Notes under the pieces: model-generated
What the model was told of the DNA's origin: nothing
What the model saw: the letters and a program-made list of their open reading frames with translations, nothing else
Databases searched by the model: none
Translations under genes and position numbers: made by a program
Source of the DNA: a bacterium HR32
GTDB lineage: Bacteria; Sysuimicrobiota; Sysuimicrobiia; Sysuimicrobiales; Sysuimicrobiaceae
Assembly (NCBI GenBank): GCA_002898935.1
Contig: BEII01000107.1
Location: forward strand, 1-6,393
Direction of reading: 5' to 3'
DNA: 6,393 nucleotides
Shown: in pieces, positions 1 to 4,727 of the stretch
Numbering within the stretch: position 1 is the first letter of the stretch
Layout of the letters: each line of letters starts with the position of its first letter

Positions 1-1
1 C

Positions 2-436
2 GTGGGGCTGCTGCAGGAAGAGGCGGACCTGCACCGCCGGCTGCTCGAGCTGGCCCGGGAGGAGCAGCGGGCCCTCGTGCGCGGAGACGTGGACGGCCTG
101 CAGAGGCTCGTGGCCGAGCAGGAGCGGCTGGTGGGCCACGTGCGGGCCCTGGAGCGTGCGCGGCGGCAACTGTTGGAGTTGGTGGCGGAGCGTCTGCGGC
201 GCCGGGTAGACGAGCTCACCCTGCGGGAGCTGGTCCGCCTGAGCCCGCCGGACGTGGGGCAACGGCTGGCCGAGCAGCGGGAGGTCCTGACCCGCTTGCT
301 CCAGGAACTGGCGGACGTCAACAAGGCCAACGCGCTCCTCGTCCGTTCGCACCTGGAACACGTGCAGACCGTGGTCTCGCTGCTCGCGGGCGCTGCGGGC
401 GGCCCCGCGAGCCTCGCCATAGACCGCTGGACGTAA
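2..436 (+). CDS. flgN: FlgN-type flagellar export chaperone for FlgK/FlgL (5' end probably truncated)
   Basis: FlgN is a small helical cytoplasmic chaperone that binds the C-terminal helices of FlgK and FlgL and delivers them to the flagellar type III export gate. The visible 144 residues are almost all amphipathic helix rich in Leu, Arg and Glu. The N-terminal part (about residues 1-55) has the family pattern of LLELxxEEQxALVxGDxxxLxxL followed by LERAR. The C-terminal helix, about residues 105-128, carries the NKANALLVRSHLEHVQ segment expected at the client-binding end. The GTG at base 2 is only the first in-frame start visible. No ribosome site can be seen, and family members usually have several more residues before this point, so the true start is probably upstream of the window. 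It ends with TAA at 434-436, 10 nt before flgK, which encodes its client. FlgN sequences diverge strongly, so the call rests on helical pattern plus position. Confidence 0.82.
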   Translation: MGLLQEEADLHRRLLELAREEQRALVRGDVDGLQRLVAEQERLVGHVRALERARRQLLELVAERLRRRVDELTLRELVRLSPPDVGQRLAEQREVLTRLLQELADVNKANALLVRSHLEHVQTVVSLLAGAAGGPASLAIDRWT

Positions 437-442
437 GGAGGT
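435..442 (+). promoter_or_regulatory. Strong Shine-Dalgarno of flgK overlapping the flgN stop
   Basis: AAGGAGGT begins inside the flgN TAA stop and lies 4 nt before the GTG at 447. It is a near-perfect match to the anti-Shine-Dalgarno sequence and fixes the flgK start. The overlap suggests that termination on flgN feeds initiation on flgK. Confidence 0.85.
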
Positions 443-446
443 CCGG

Positions 447-1814
447 GTGTCCACGTTTGCCGCCATCGAGCTGCTCCGCCGCGCGCTGTCGGCGCACCAG
501 CGCGCCATGGACGTCTCTGGCCACAACGTGGCGAACGCTAACACCCCCGGCTTCACCCGGCAGGAGGTGGTGTTGTCCTCCGTTCCGCCCGCTGCGGGCT
601 CGTCCCGCTTCCGGACGACCCTGCTGGTGGGTGGCGGAGTGCAGGTGAGCGGGGTCCGCCAGGCGCGGAACGAGTTCCTGGACCGCCAGCTCCGCGAGGC
701 CCGCCAGGCGCACGCGGAGGCCCAGGCTCGCCTGGACTACCTGGCTCAGGTGGAGGCCGCCCTGCCCGAGCCGTCGGACAGCGGGCTGGGGGAGCTGCTG
801 GCCCGCTTCTGGAACGCCTGGCAGGAGCTGAGCCTCAGCCCGGAGTCCGGGGCCGCGCGCACGGCTCTCGTCCAGCAGGCCTCGGTGCTGGTCGACGCCC
901 TCCGGCAGACCTACAACCGCGTGGAGGAGCTGCGCCAGCACACGGACGCAGTGGCCGCAGGTCACGTGCGGGAGCTGAACGCGCTCGCTGCGGAAGTCGC
1001 AGCCCTGAACGTGGAAGTAGCCCGGCTAGAGGTCTCAGGGCAGCGGGCCCTGGACCTGCGCGACCGGCGGGAGCAGCTGCTCGCCCGCCTGCACCAGCTG
1101 GCGGACGTGAGCTCCGTGGAGACCGACACCGGCGAGGTTCTGGTGTTCCTCCAGGGCCGGGAGCTGGTGGGGCCCGCCGGCCGGACCACGGCCGTGCAGA
1201 TCCAGGCCCCCGTTCCGGGAGGCGTGCACACCTTCCAGTGGCCGGACGGCACACCGCTGCAGGTGCGGCGGGGAGAGCTCGCCGCGGTGCTGCAGGCGCG
1301 GGACGTGGACGCGCCGGACCTCGCGAGCCGGCTGGACGCTCTGGCGGTGAACCTGCGGGACGCGGTGAACGCCCTGCACACCATGGGCTATGACCTTTCG
1401 GGCAGCCCCGGCGAGCCGTTCTTCGTGGGTAGCGGTGCGGCAAACTTGCAGGTGAACCCCACCGTGCGTGCCGACCCCTCCCGGGTGGCCGCCGCCGACG
1501 CGCCCGGGGAGCCGGGCAACGGCGCGCAGGCGCTCGCCATAGCCCAACTCCGCGGGCTGCCCGCGGTAGACGGGGCGTACCAGGCGCTGGTGGCGGAGGT
1601 GGGCGTGCGGGCCCGGGAGGCCCGGCGTCAGGTGGAGCTTCGCGCCCTGCTGACAGACCAGCTGCAGCTGCGGCGGGAGGCCACCAGTGGGGTATCCCTG
1701 GACGAGGAGATGGCCAACATGCTGCGGTCCCAGCACGCGTACGACGCCGCAGCCCGCATGGTGCGCACGGTGGACGAGATGGTCCGCACGTTGTTGGACA
1801 TGGTGGGACGCTGA
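447..1814 (+). CDS. flgK: Flagellar hook-associated protein 1 (FlgK, HAP1)
   Basis: FlgK forms the first ring of the hook-filament junction outside the cell and is exported through the flagellar type III apparatus. The 455-residue protein has both family ends intact. Near residues 13-39 is the rod/hook N-terminal motif (ALSAHQRAMDVSGHNVANAN, then TPGFTRQE). At 414-455 is the C-terminal motif beginning SGVSLDEEMANMLRSQHAYD and continuing through VDEMVRTLL, which forms the D0 coiled coil. Residues 80-220 are predicted helices and 225-300 look like the beta-rich part. It is shorter than B. subtilis FlgK (about 507), suggesting a reduced outer domain. The GTG start is fixed by an AAGGAGGT site 4 nt upstream. 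The stop shares one base with the flgL start. I count no lysine and no cysteine in the whole protein; lack of Cys is common in exported flagellar subunits, but lack of Lys is unusual. Confidence 0.97.
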   Translation: MSTFAAIELLRRALSAHQRAMDVSGHNVANANTPGFTRQEVVLSSVPPAAGSSRFRTTLLVGGGVQVSGVRQARNEFLDRQLREARQAHAEAQARLDYLAQVEAALPEPSDSGLGELLARFWNAWQELSLSPESGAARTALVQQASVLVDALRQTYNRVEELRQHTDAVAAGHVRELNALAAEVAALNVEVARLEVSGQRALDLRDRREQLLARLHQLADVSSVETDTGEVLVFLQGRELVGPAGRTTAVQIQAPVPGGVHTFQWPDGTPLQVRRGELAAVLQARDVDAPDLASRLDALAVNLRDAVNALHTMGYDLSGSPGEPFFVGSGAANLQVNPTVRADPSRVAAADAPGEPGNGAQALAIAQLRGLPAVDGAYQALVAEVGVRAREARRQVELRALLTDQLQLRREATSGVSLDEEMANMLRSQHAYDAAARMVRTVDEMVRTLLDMVGR

Positions 1815-2689
1815 TGCGGGTCACCCTGGGGAGCCTCACGCTGAACTTCCTCCGGAACCTGAACGCGGGCTTGGAGCGGCTCGCAGAACTGCAGCAGCGC
1901 CTGGCCACGGGTAAGCGCATGCAGCGGCCCTCCGACGACCCCACGAACCTGCCCCCGGTGCTGGTGATGCGCGACGCCCTGCGGGCCGCAGAACAGTACG
2001 GCCGCAACGCCCAGGACACCGCCACGTTGCTGGGAGCGGGGCAGCAGGCGCTTCTCGACGCCACGGGCGTGTTGCAGCGCGTGCGCGAGCTCGCGTTGCA
2101 GGCGTCCAACGGGACTCTGTCCGCTTCGGACCTGCAGACGGTCCGCGCGGAGGTGTCGAACTTGCTGGACGAGCTCGTGGCCCTCGGCAACACGCAGGTG
2201 GCGGGGCGGTACCTGTTCGCGGGGACCGCGACCACGACGGCGCCGTTCGTCCGGACGGGCGACGCGGTGGCCTACGTCGGGAACTCCGGCGCCCTGCTGC
2301 GGGAGGTGGACCGTGGGGTCGTGCTGGCCGCCTCGGTGCCCGGGGACGCGGCGCTGGGTGCTACCTTCGCGGCGGTGACGGACGTGCTGACCGCCCTGGC
2401 GTCGGGCGACCCGGCGGCGGTGCGGGCAGAACTCCCGAACTTGGACTCGGCCCTGGACGTGCTGTTGCAGGCCCAGGCGGACCTGGGCGCCCGCGCCAAC
2501 CGCGTGGACGTGCTCCAGCAGCGGTGGAGCGAGTTCGCCGTGCAGATGCGGGAGCTACTGAGCGTGCGGGAGGACGCGGACATGGCGGAGGTGGTGATGG
2601 AGCTGCGCCTGCGGGAGAACACCTACCAGGCGGCGCTGGCCGCGGGCGCCCGGCTGCTGCAGCCGTCCCTGGTGGACTTCCTGAGGTAA
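1814..2689 (+). CDS. flgL: Flagellar hook-associated protein 3 (FlgL, HAP3)
   Basis: FlgL forms the second junction ring, between FlgK and the flagellin filament, and is exported by the flagellar type III system. The 291-residue length is typical. The N-terminal flagellin-like D0/D1 helix includes LQQRLATGKRMQRPSDDP (about residues 26-43). The helix at 86-100 carries VLQRVRELALQASNGT, and the family signature GRYLFAGT lies at 131-138, followed by the expected Thr-rich turn and PF. The C-terminal D0 helix is at 254-291 (DADMAEVVMELRLRENTYQA onward). The ATG at 1814 overlaps the flgK TGA by one base (TGATG), with a modest GGTGGG site 6 nt upstream, so translation is probably coupled to flgK. 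No Cys and only one Lys were seen. The gene next to it is fliW, without the yviE gene found at this place in B. subtilis. Confidence 0.96.
   Translation: MRVTLGSLTLNFLRNLNAGLERLAELQQRLATGKRMQRPSDDPTNLPPVLVMRDALRAAEQYGRNAQDTATLLGAGQQALLDATGVLQRVRELALQASNGTLSASDLQTVRAEVSNLLDELVALGNTQVAGRYLFAGTATTTAPFVRTGDAVAYVGNSGALLREVDRGVVLAASVPGDAALGATFAAVTDVLTALASGDPAAVRAELPNLDSALDVLLQAQADLGARANRVDVLQQRWSEFAVQMRELLSVREDADMAEVVMELRLRENTYQAALAAGARLLQPSLVDFLR
2682..2687 (+). promoter_or_regulatory. Ribosome binding site that decides the fliW start
   Basis: TGAGGT sits at the end of flgL, overlapping its last codon and stop, 4 nt before the GTG at 2692. It supports starting fliW at 2692 rather than at the in-frame ATG at 2524, which lies deep inside flgL and would add about 56 low-complexity residues with no family match. 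Confidence 0.7.
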
Positions 2690-2691
2690 CT

Positions 2692-3117
2692 GTGCGGGTC
2701 CGGACGCGGCACTGGGGCGTCCAGGAGGTGGCCGAGGACCGGCTGGTGTGCTTCCCGCAGGGACTGCCGGGCTTCCCCGACTGCCACCGGTTCGTCCTGC
2801 TCGGGGAACAGGGCGGCGCGTTCCTTTGGCTGCAGTGTGTGGACGACCCGGAGGTCGCCCTGCCCGTGACCGACCCCTTCGCCCTCGTCCCCGGGTACGA
2901 GGTGCCCCTGGAGGAGGAAGACGTGGAGCTCCTTGGCGTGGAGGCTGCGCAGGAAGTGGCGGTGCTGGTGGTGGTGACCGTGCGGTCCGACCCCCTGCGG
3001 GCCACCGCGAACCTCGCAGCACCGATCCTCGTGAACACGACCAAGCGCATGGGTCGGCAGAAGGTGCTGGCGGAGGCGCCGTACTCCGTCCGTCACCCGC
3101 TCCTCGCCCTCCCTTAG
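2692..3117 (+). CDS. fliW: Flagellar assembly factor FliW, antagonist of CsrA
   Basis: FliW is a cytoplasmic beta-barrel protein that binds either CsrA or flagellin. When bound to CsrA it relieves repression of hag translation; when flagellin accumulates, FliW is captured by flagellin and CsrA is set free. With the GTG at 2692 the protein has 141 residues, matching the usual length of about 145. Visible family features are the beta strand and turn CFPQGLPGFPDCHRFVLL at about 20-37 (family form F..GL.GF....F) and the C-terminal ANLAAPILVNTTKRMGRQKV at 106-125 (family form NL.API.IN...  .. QV). An acidic segment, LEEEDVELL, lies at 73-81. It has three Cys (20, 31, 49), whereas I saw none in the other proteins of the window. 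It ends 9 nt before csrA, its partner gene. Confidence 0.95.
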   Translation: MRVRTRHWGVQEVAEDRLVCFPQGLPGFPDCHRFVLLGEQGGAFLWLQCVDDPEVALPVTDPFALVPGYEVPLEEEDVELLGVEAAQEVAVLVVVTVRSDPLRATANLAAPILVNTTKRMGRQKVLAEAPYSVRHPLLALP

Positions 3118-3126
3118 GGCCGCGCG

Positions 3127-3381
3127 GTGCTCGTCCTGACCCGCAAGGTGAACCAGGCCATCCGCATCGGCGCGGAGGTGGAGGTCCGCGTCCTGGAGGT
3201 CTCCGAGGGCCAGGTGCGGTTGGGCGTGGTCGCCCCGCGGCACGTCCCCGTGCACCGCGAGGAGGTGTACCGGGCGATCCAGGAGGCGAACCGCGAGGCC
3301 GCGGGCACCGCACCCCAGGACGTGGCCGCGGCGCTGGCTGCGTGGTCGCGCGACGGCTTGGGGCAAAGCCCTCAAGGGTAG
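3127..3381 (+). CDS. csrA: CsrA translational regulator (RNA-binding, FliW-controlled type)
   Basis: CsrA is a small homodimeric RNA-binding protein that recognises GGA in hairpin loops and blocks ribosome access; in Bacillota its main known target is the hag leader. The N-terminal MLVLTRKVNQAIRIG is almost invariant, and GQVRLGVVAP then HVPVHREEVYRAIQ follow. The RNA-contact residues Leu4, Arg6 and Arg44 are all present. The protein has 84 residues against about 61 in enterobacteria and about 74 in B. subtilis. The extra C-terminal part (about 59-84, DVAAALAAWSRDGLG in the middle) fits the longer, FliW-responsive type, whose C-terminal helix region is involved in FliW binding. The GTG start is fixed by the conserved N-terminus; the ribosome site is weak (AGGG at 3116-3119), so expression may be low or coupled to fliW. 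Its last codons overlap the hag promoter -35. Confidence 0.97.
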   Translation: MLVLTRKVNQAIRIGAEVEVRVLEVSEGQVRLGVVAPRHVPVHREEVYRAIQEANREAAGTAPQDVAAALAAWSRDGLGQSPQG

Positions 3382-3399
3382 GTAGCCCTCCGCCGATAC
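3372..3399 (+). promoter_or_regulatory. Sigma-28/SigD-type promoter of hag
   Basis: The -10 element GCCGATAC is at 3392-3399 and differs from the SigD consensus GCCGATAT/A only in the last base. A -35 element TCAA (consensus TAAA) is at 3372-3375, 16 nt upstream, within the 14-16 nt spacing known for this sigma factor. The -35 lies in the last three codons of csrA. Transcription would start near 3404-3407 and give a hag leader of about 140 nt. I saw no second GCCGATA in the window. The spacing and near-perfect -10 are seen directly; use by sigma-28 is inferred from its known control of flagellin genes. Confidence 0.82.
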
Positions 3400-3421
3400 C
3401 TCGGGTCGAGACGGTCCGAGG
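3399..3421 (+). repeat. Inverted repeat across the predicted hag transcription start
   Basis: CCTCGG at 3399-3404 and CCGAGG at 3416-3421 are perfect reverse complements. Pairing can extend inward to 3407/3413 if two G-T wobbles are allowed, leaving a five-base loop GAGAC. The repeat begins at the last base of the -10 element. A transcript started near 3405 would lack most of the left arm, so the fold would form only in RNA read through from csrA, or act as a DNA site. No T-run follows, so it is not a standard terminator. Function unknown. Confidence 0.4.
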
Positions 3422-3504
3422 AAAGGCAGGTGGGGCCTAGCGGAACGGGTTCGCACTCCCAAGGGCGGCGCCGGCCCGCCCCCTGCAGGAGCCGGCAACA
3501 CGAA

Positions 3505-3518
3505 GGGCACGGACGCCC
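3505..3518 (+). promoter_or_regulatory. Probable CsrA-binding hairpin (GGA in a hexaloop)
   Basis: GGGC 3505-3508 pairs with GCCC 3515-3518, presenting the six-base loop ACGGAC with GGA at 3511-3513. A GGA preceded by A-N and shown in the loop of a short stem is the known preferred CsrA target form. It lies 28 nt before the hag start codon, like the upstream site of the two-site arrangement in B. subtilis hag. The distance to the GGA in the ribosome site (3535-3537) is 24 nt, suitable for one CsrA dimer to bridge. The sequence and fold are visible; binding is inferred. Confidence 0.65.
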
Positions 3519-3532
3519 ACAAGACCACGTTC

Positions 3533-3540
3533 AAGGAGGA
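3533..3540 (+). promoter_or_regulatory. hag Shine-Dalgarno and probable second CsrA site
   Basis: AAGGAGGA lies 6 nt before the ATG at 3547; the core AAGGAGG is 7 nt away. It decides the flagellin start. The context TTCAAGGAGGAA also contains two overlapping GGA triplets (3535-3537, 3538-3540) in an A-rich setting close to a CsrA target. CsrA bound here would cover the ribosome site directly. Confidence 0.85.
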
Positions 3541-3546
3541 ACGCAG

Positions 3547-4395
3547 ATGGGACTTCGGATCAACCAGAACATCGCCGCGCTCAACGCCCACCGGAACCTG
3601 GTGGCCACGGACAACGCGTTGAGCAAGTCGTTGGAGCGACTTTCGAGCGGCTTTCGGATCAACCGGGCCGCGGACGACGCCGCGGGGCTCGCCATCTCGG
3701 AGAAGATGCGGGCCCAGGTGCGAGGCTACTCGCAGGCCATCCGCAACGCCCAGGACGGCATCTCCCTCGTGCAGACCGCGGAGGGCGCACTGAACGAGGT
3801 GCACTCCATCCTGCAGCGGATCCGGGAGCTCGTGCTGCAGGCGGGGAACGAGACTCTCCAGGCCGAAGACCGCGACGCCATCCAGACGGAGATCACCGCA
3901 CTGGTGAGCGAGATCGACCGGATCGCGAACTCCACCAAGTTCAACGGGGTTGACCTGCTCAACGCCGCGGGCTCCGTGGACATCGTGGCGGGCCCGAGCG
4001 GGAGCGCCTCCGAGACCATCACGGTGAACCTGGTGGACATGCAGGCGGGGGCTTTGGGGGATGCGACGAACAACCTGACGCAGATCAACGTGGGCTCGAC
4101 GAGCCCGGACGCGTTTACCACGGAGCGCCGGCTGCAGATCGTGGATGCCGCCCTGAACGACGTGTCCACGACGCGCGCCGGGCTCGGGGCGGTCCAGAAC
4201 CGGCTGGAGCACACGGTGGCCAACCTCGGCGTGGCGGTGGAGAACCTGAGCGCGGCGGAGTCTCGGGTGCGGGACACGGACATGGCGGAGGAGATGGTGA
4301 AGTTCACCCGCAACCAGATCCTGCTGCAGGCGGGCACCGCCATGCTGGCGCAGGCGAACGCCGCGCCGCAGGTGGTCCTGCAGCTGCTGCGGTAA
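3547..4395 (+). CDS. hag: Flagellin (filament subunit), short form
   Basis: This is the filament subunit, exported and polymerised between the FlgL junction and the FliD cap. The start is the ATG at 3547, set by the strong ribosome site and by the conserved MGLRINQNIAALNAHRN; the frame is open further upstream but without flagellin similarity. The protein has 282 residues. N-terminal D0/D1 is about 1-140, with LERLSSGFRINRAADDAAGL at 29-48 and the QRIREL helix at 90-95. The C-terminal D1/D0 is about 200-282, ending with ILLQAGTAMLAQANAAPQVV and the usual terminal Leu-Arg. Only about 55 Gly/Ser/Thr-rich residues (142-198) lie between, so there are no D2/D3 domains. There is no Cys and few Lys (four counted). 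It has its own sigma-28-type promoter and a CsrA-type leader, is one of only two genes here with ATG, and is followed by a strong hairpin, all consistent with high, tightly controlled output. Confidence 0.98.
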   Translation: MGLRINQNIAALNAHRNLVATDNALSKSLERLSSGFRINRAADDAAGLAISEKMRAQVRGYSQAIRNAQDGISLVQTAEGALNEVHSILQRIRELVLQAGNETLQAEDRDAIQTEITALVSEIDRIANSTKFNGVDLLNAAGSVDIVAGPSGSASETITVNLVDMQAGALGDATNNLTQINVGSTSPDAFTTERRLQIVDAALNDVSTTRAGLGAVQNRLEHTVANLGVAVENLSAAESRVRDTDMAEEMVKFTRNQILLQAGTAMLAQANAAPQVVLQLLR

Positions 4396-4407
4396 GCGGT
4401 GGTTGGC

Positions 4408-4435
4408 GGGGGCGGGGCCCGCAGGCCCCGCCCCC
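4408..4435 (+). terminator. 12-bp GC hairpin just after hag (attenuator or mRNA end protector)
   Basis: GGGGGCGGGGCC 4408-4419 and GGCCCCGCCCCC 4424-4435 are perfect reverse complements around a CGCA loop, 12 nt after the hag stop. This is the most stable hairpin I noticed in the window. It is followed by CGGGAAGGG, not by a T-run, so it is not a textbook Rho-independent terminator. It could be a partial terminator that lowers flaG-fliD-fliS expression relative to hag, or a 3' end that protects hag mRNA. The flaG ribosome site lies 6 nt after the stem and is not enclosed by it. Confidence 0.6.
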
Positions 4436-4441
4436 CGGGAA

Positions 4442-4447
4442 GGGAGG
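4442..4447 (+). promoter_or_regulatory. Ribosome binding site that decides the flaG start
   Basis: GGGAGG lies 8 nt before the GTG at 4456. It favours 4456 over two in-frame alternatives: the GTG at 4399, whose ribosome site would fall within hag and whose reading runs through the hairpin, and the GTG at 4447, which overlaps this site. Confidence 0.65.
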
Positions 4448-4455
4448 TGGTCCAC

Positions 4456-4707
4456 GTGCGGGTCCCGGGGCCGGAGGGAAAGGTGCCGGGGGCCGCCGCC
4501 GGAGCGGCGGAGCCCAGTGGGCGAGGCGCCGGGAAGACACCGCCGGGGGCGTTCCAGGTGGCCGCCCAGTTCATCGTGGACCCCAAGACGCACGAGGTGC
4601 TGGTGCGGATCTACGACACGCGGACCGGTGAGACCCTGCGGACCATCCCGCCCAGCCGCGTGGTCGAGTTCCTGTTGGGCGACGGAGGGCTGGACCTGCG
4701 GGTGTAA
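4456..4707 (+). CDS. flaG: FlaG family flagellar protein
   Basis: FlaG is a small protein usually encoded beside fliD; in some bacteria its loss lengthens the filament, but its exact role is not settled. With the GTG at 4456 it has 83 residues. Residues 1-33 are a low-complexity Gly/Ala/Pro linker with no visible fold. Residues 36-83 are the FlaG domain: AAQFIVDPKTHEVLVRIYD, then TRTGETLRTIPPSRVVEFLL and GGLDLRV. These match the family pattern F.vd..t...vv.i.D..TGE.iR.IPp....... GL. The family usually has a longer helical linker before the domain, so this is a short member. It is separated from hag by the 12-bp hairpin and ends 20 nt before fliD. The domain call is firm; the exact start is less sure because 4447 is also possible. 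Confidence 0.9.
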   Translation: MRVPGPEGKVPGAAAGAAEPSGRGAGKTPPGAFQVAAQFIVDPKTHEVLVRIYDTRTGETLRTIPPSRVVEFLLGDGGLDLRV

Positions 4708-4713
4708 CGGTCA

Positions 4714-4720
4714 GGGGAGG
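4714..4720 (+). promoter_or_regulatory. Ribosome binding site of fliD
   Basis: GGGGAGG lies 7 nt before the GTG at 4728 in the short gap after flaG. It confirms the fliD start. No promoter-like sequence is visible in this 20-nt gap. Confidence 0.8.
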
Positions 4721-4727
4721 CAGAACG

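Larger units (their letters stand above)
3404..3546 (+). promoter_or_regulatory. Structured 5' leader of hag mRNA
   Basis: This is the only long non-coding stretch in the window. It holds several GGA triplets (3420-3422, 3442-3444, 3488-3490, 3511-3513 and those of the ribosome site). A 6-bp GC hairpin pairs GGGCGG 3463-3468 with CCGCCC 3476-3481 around a seven-base loop. An alternative pairing of GCCGGC 3470-3475 with GCCGGC 3491-3496 would compete with it. Nearer the start codon lie the CsrA-site hairpin and the Shine-Dalgarno, listed separately. An open frame runs in from 3430 in phase with hag, but its extra 39 codons have no flagellin similarity and no good ribosome site, so the leader is taken as untranslated. 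Confidence 0.65.

Noticed and set aside
2524..2691. Upstream in-frame ATG extension of fliW inside flgL
   Set aside because: It would overlap flgL by 166 bases and add low-complexity Gly/Ala/Arg sequence, while the GTG at 2692 gives the normal family length with a ribosome site.
2748..3440. Plus-strand frame of 230 codons over fliW and csrA in another phase
   Set aside because: Its product is Gly/Arg/Pro-rich without motifs and it overlaps two clear genes; it is a frame shadow.
3430..3546. In-frame N-terminal extension of the flagellin from a GTG at 3430
   Set aside because: Flagellin similarity begins exactly at the ATG at 3547, which has a strong ribosome site. The extra 39 codons have no similarity and would cover the leader hairpins.
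2623..4593. Long antisense open frame of 656 codons opposite fliW, csrA and hag, and similar minus-strand frames of 373 and 466 codons elsewhere
   Set aside because: They lie opposite well-recognised flagellar genes. Their products are low-complexity Arg/Pro/His/Gly with no family motif. GC-rich third positions keep such frames open, and no ribosome site or promoter supports them.
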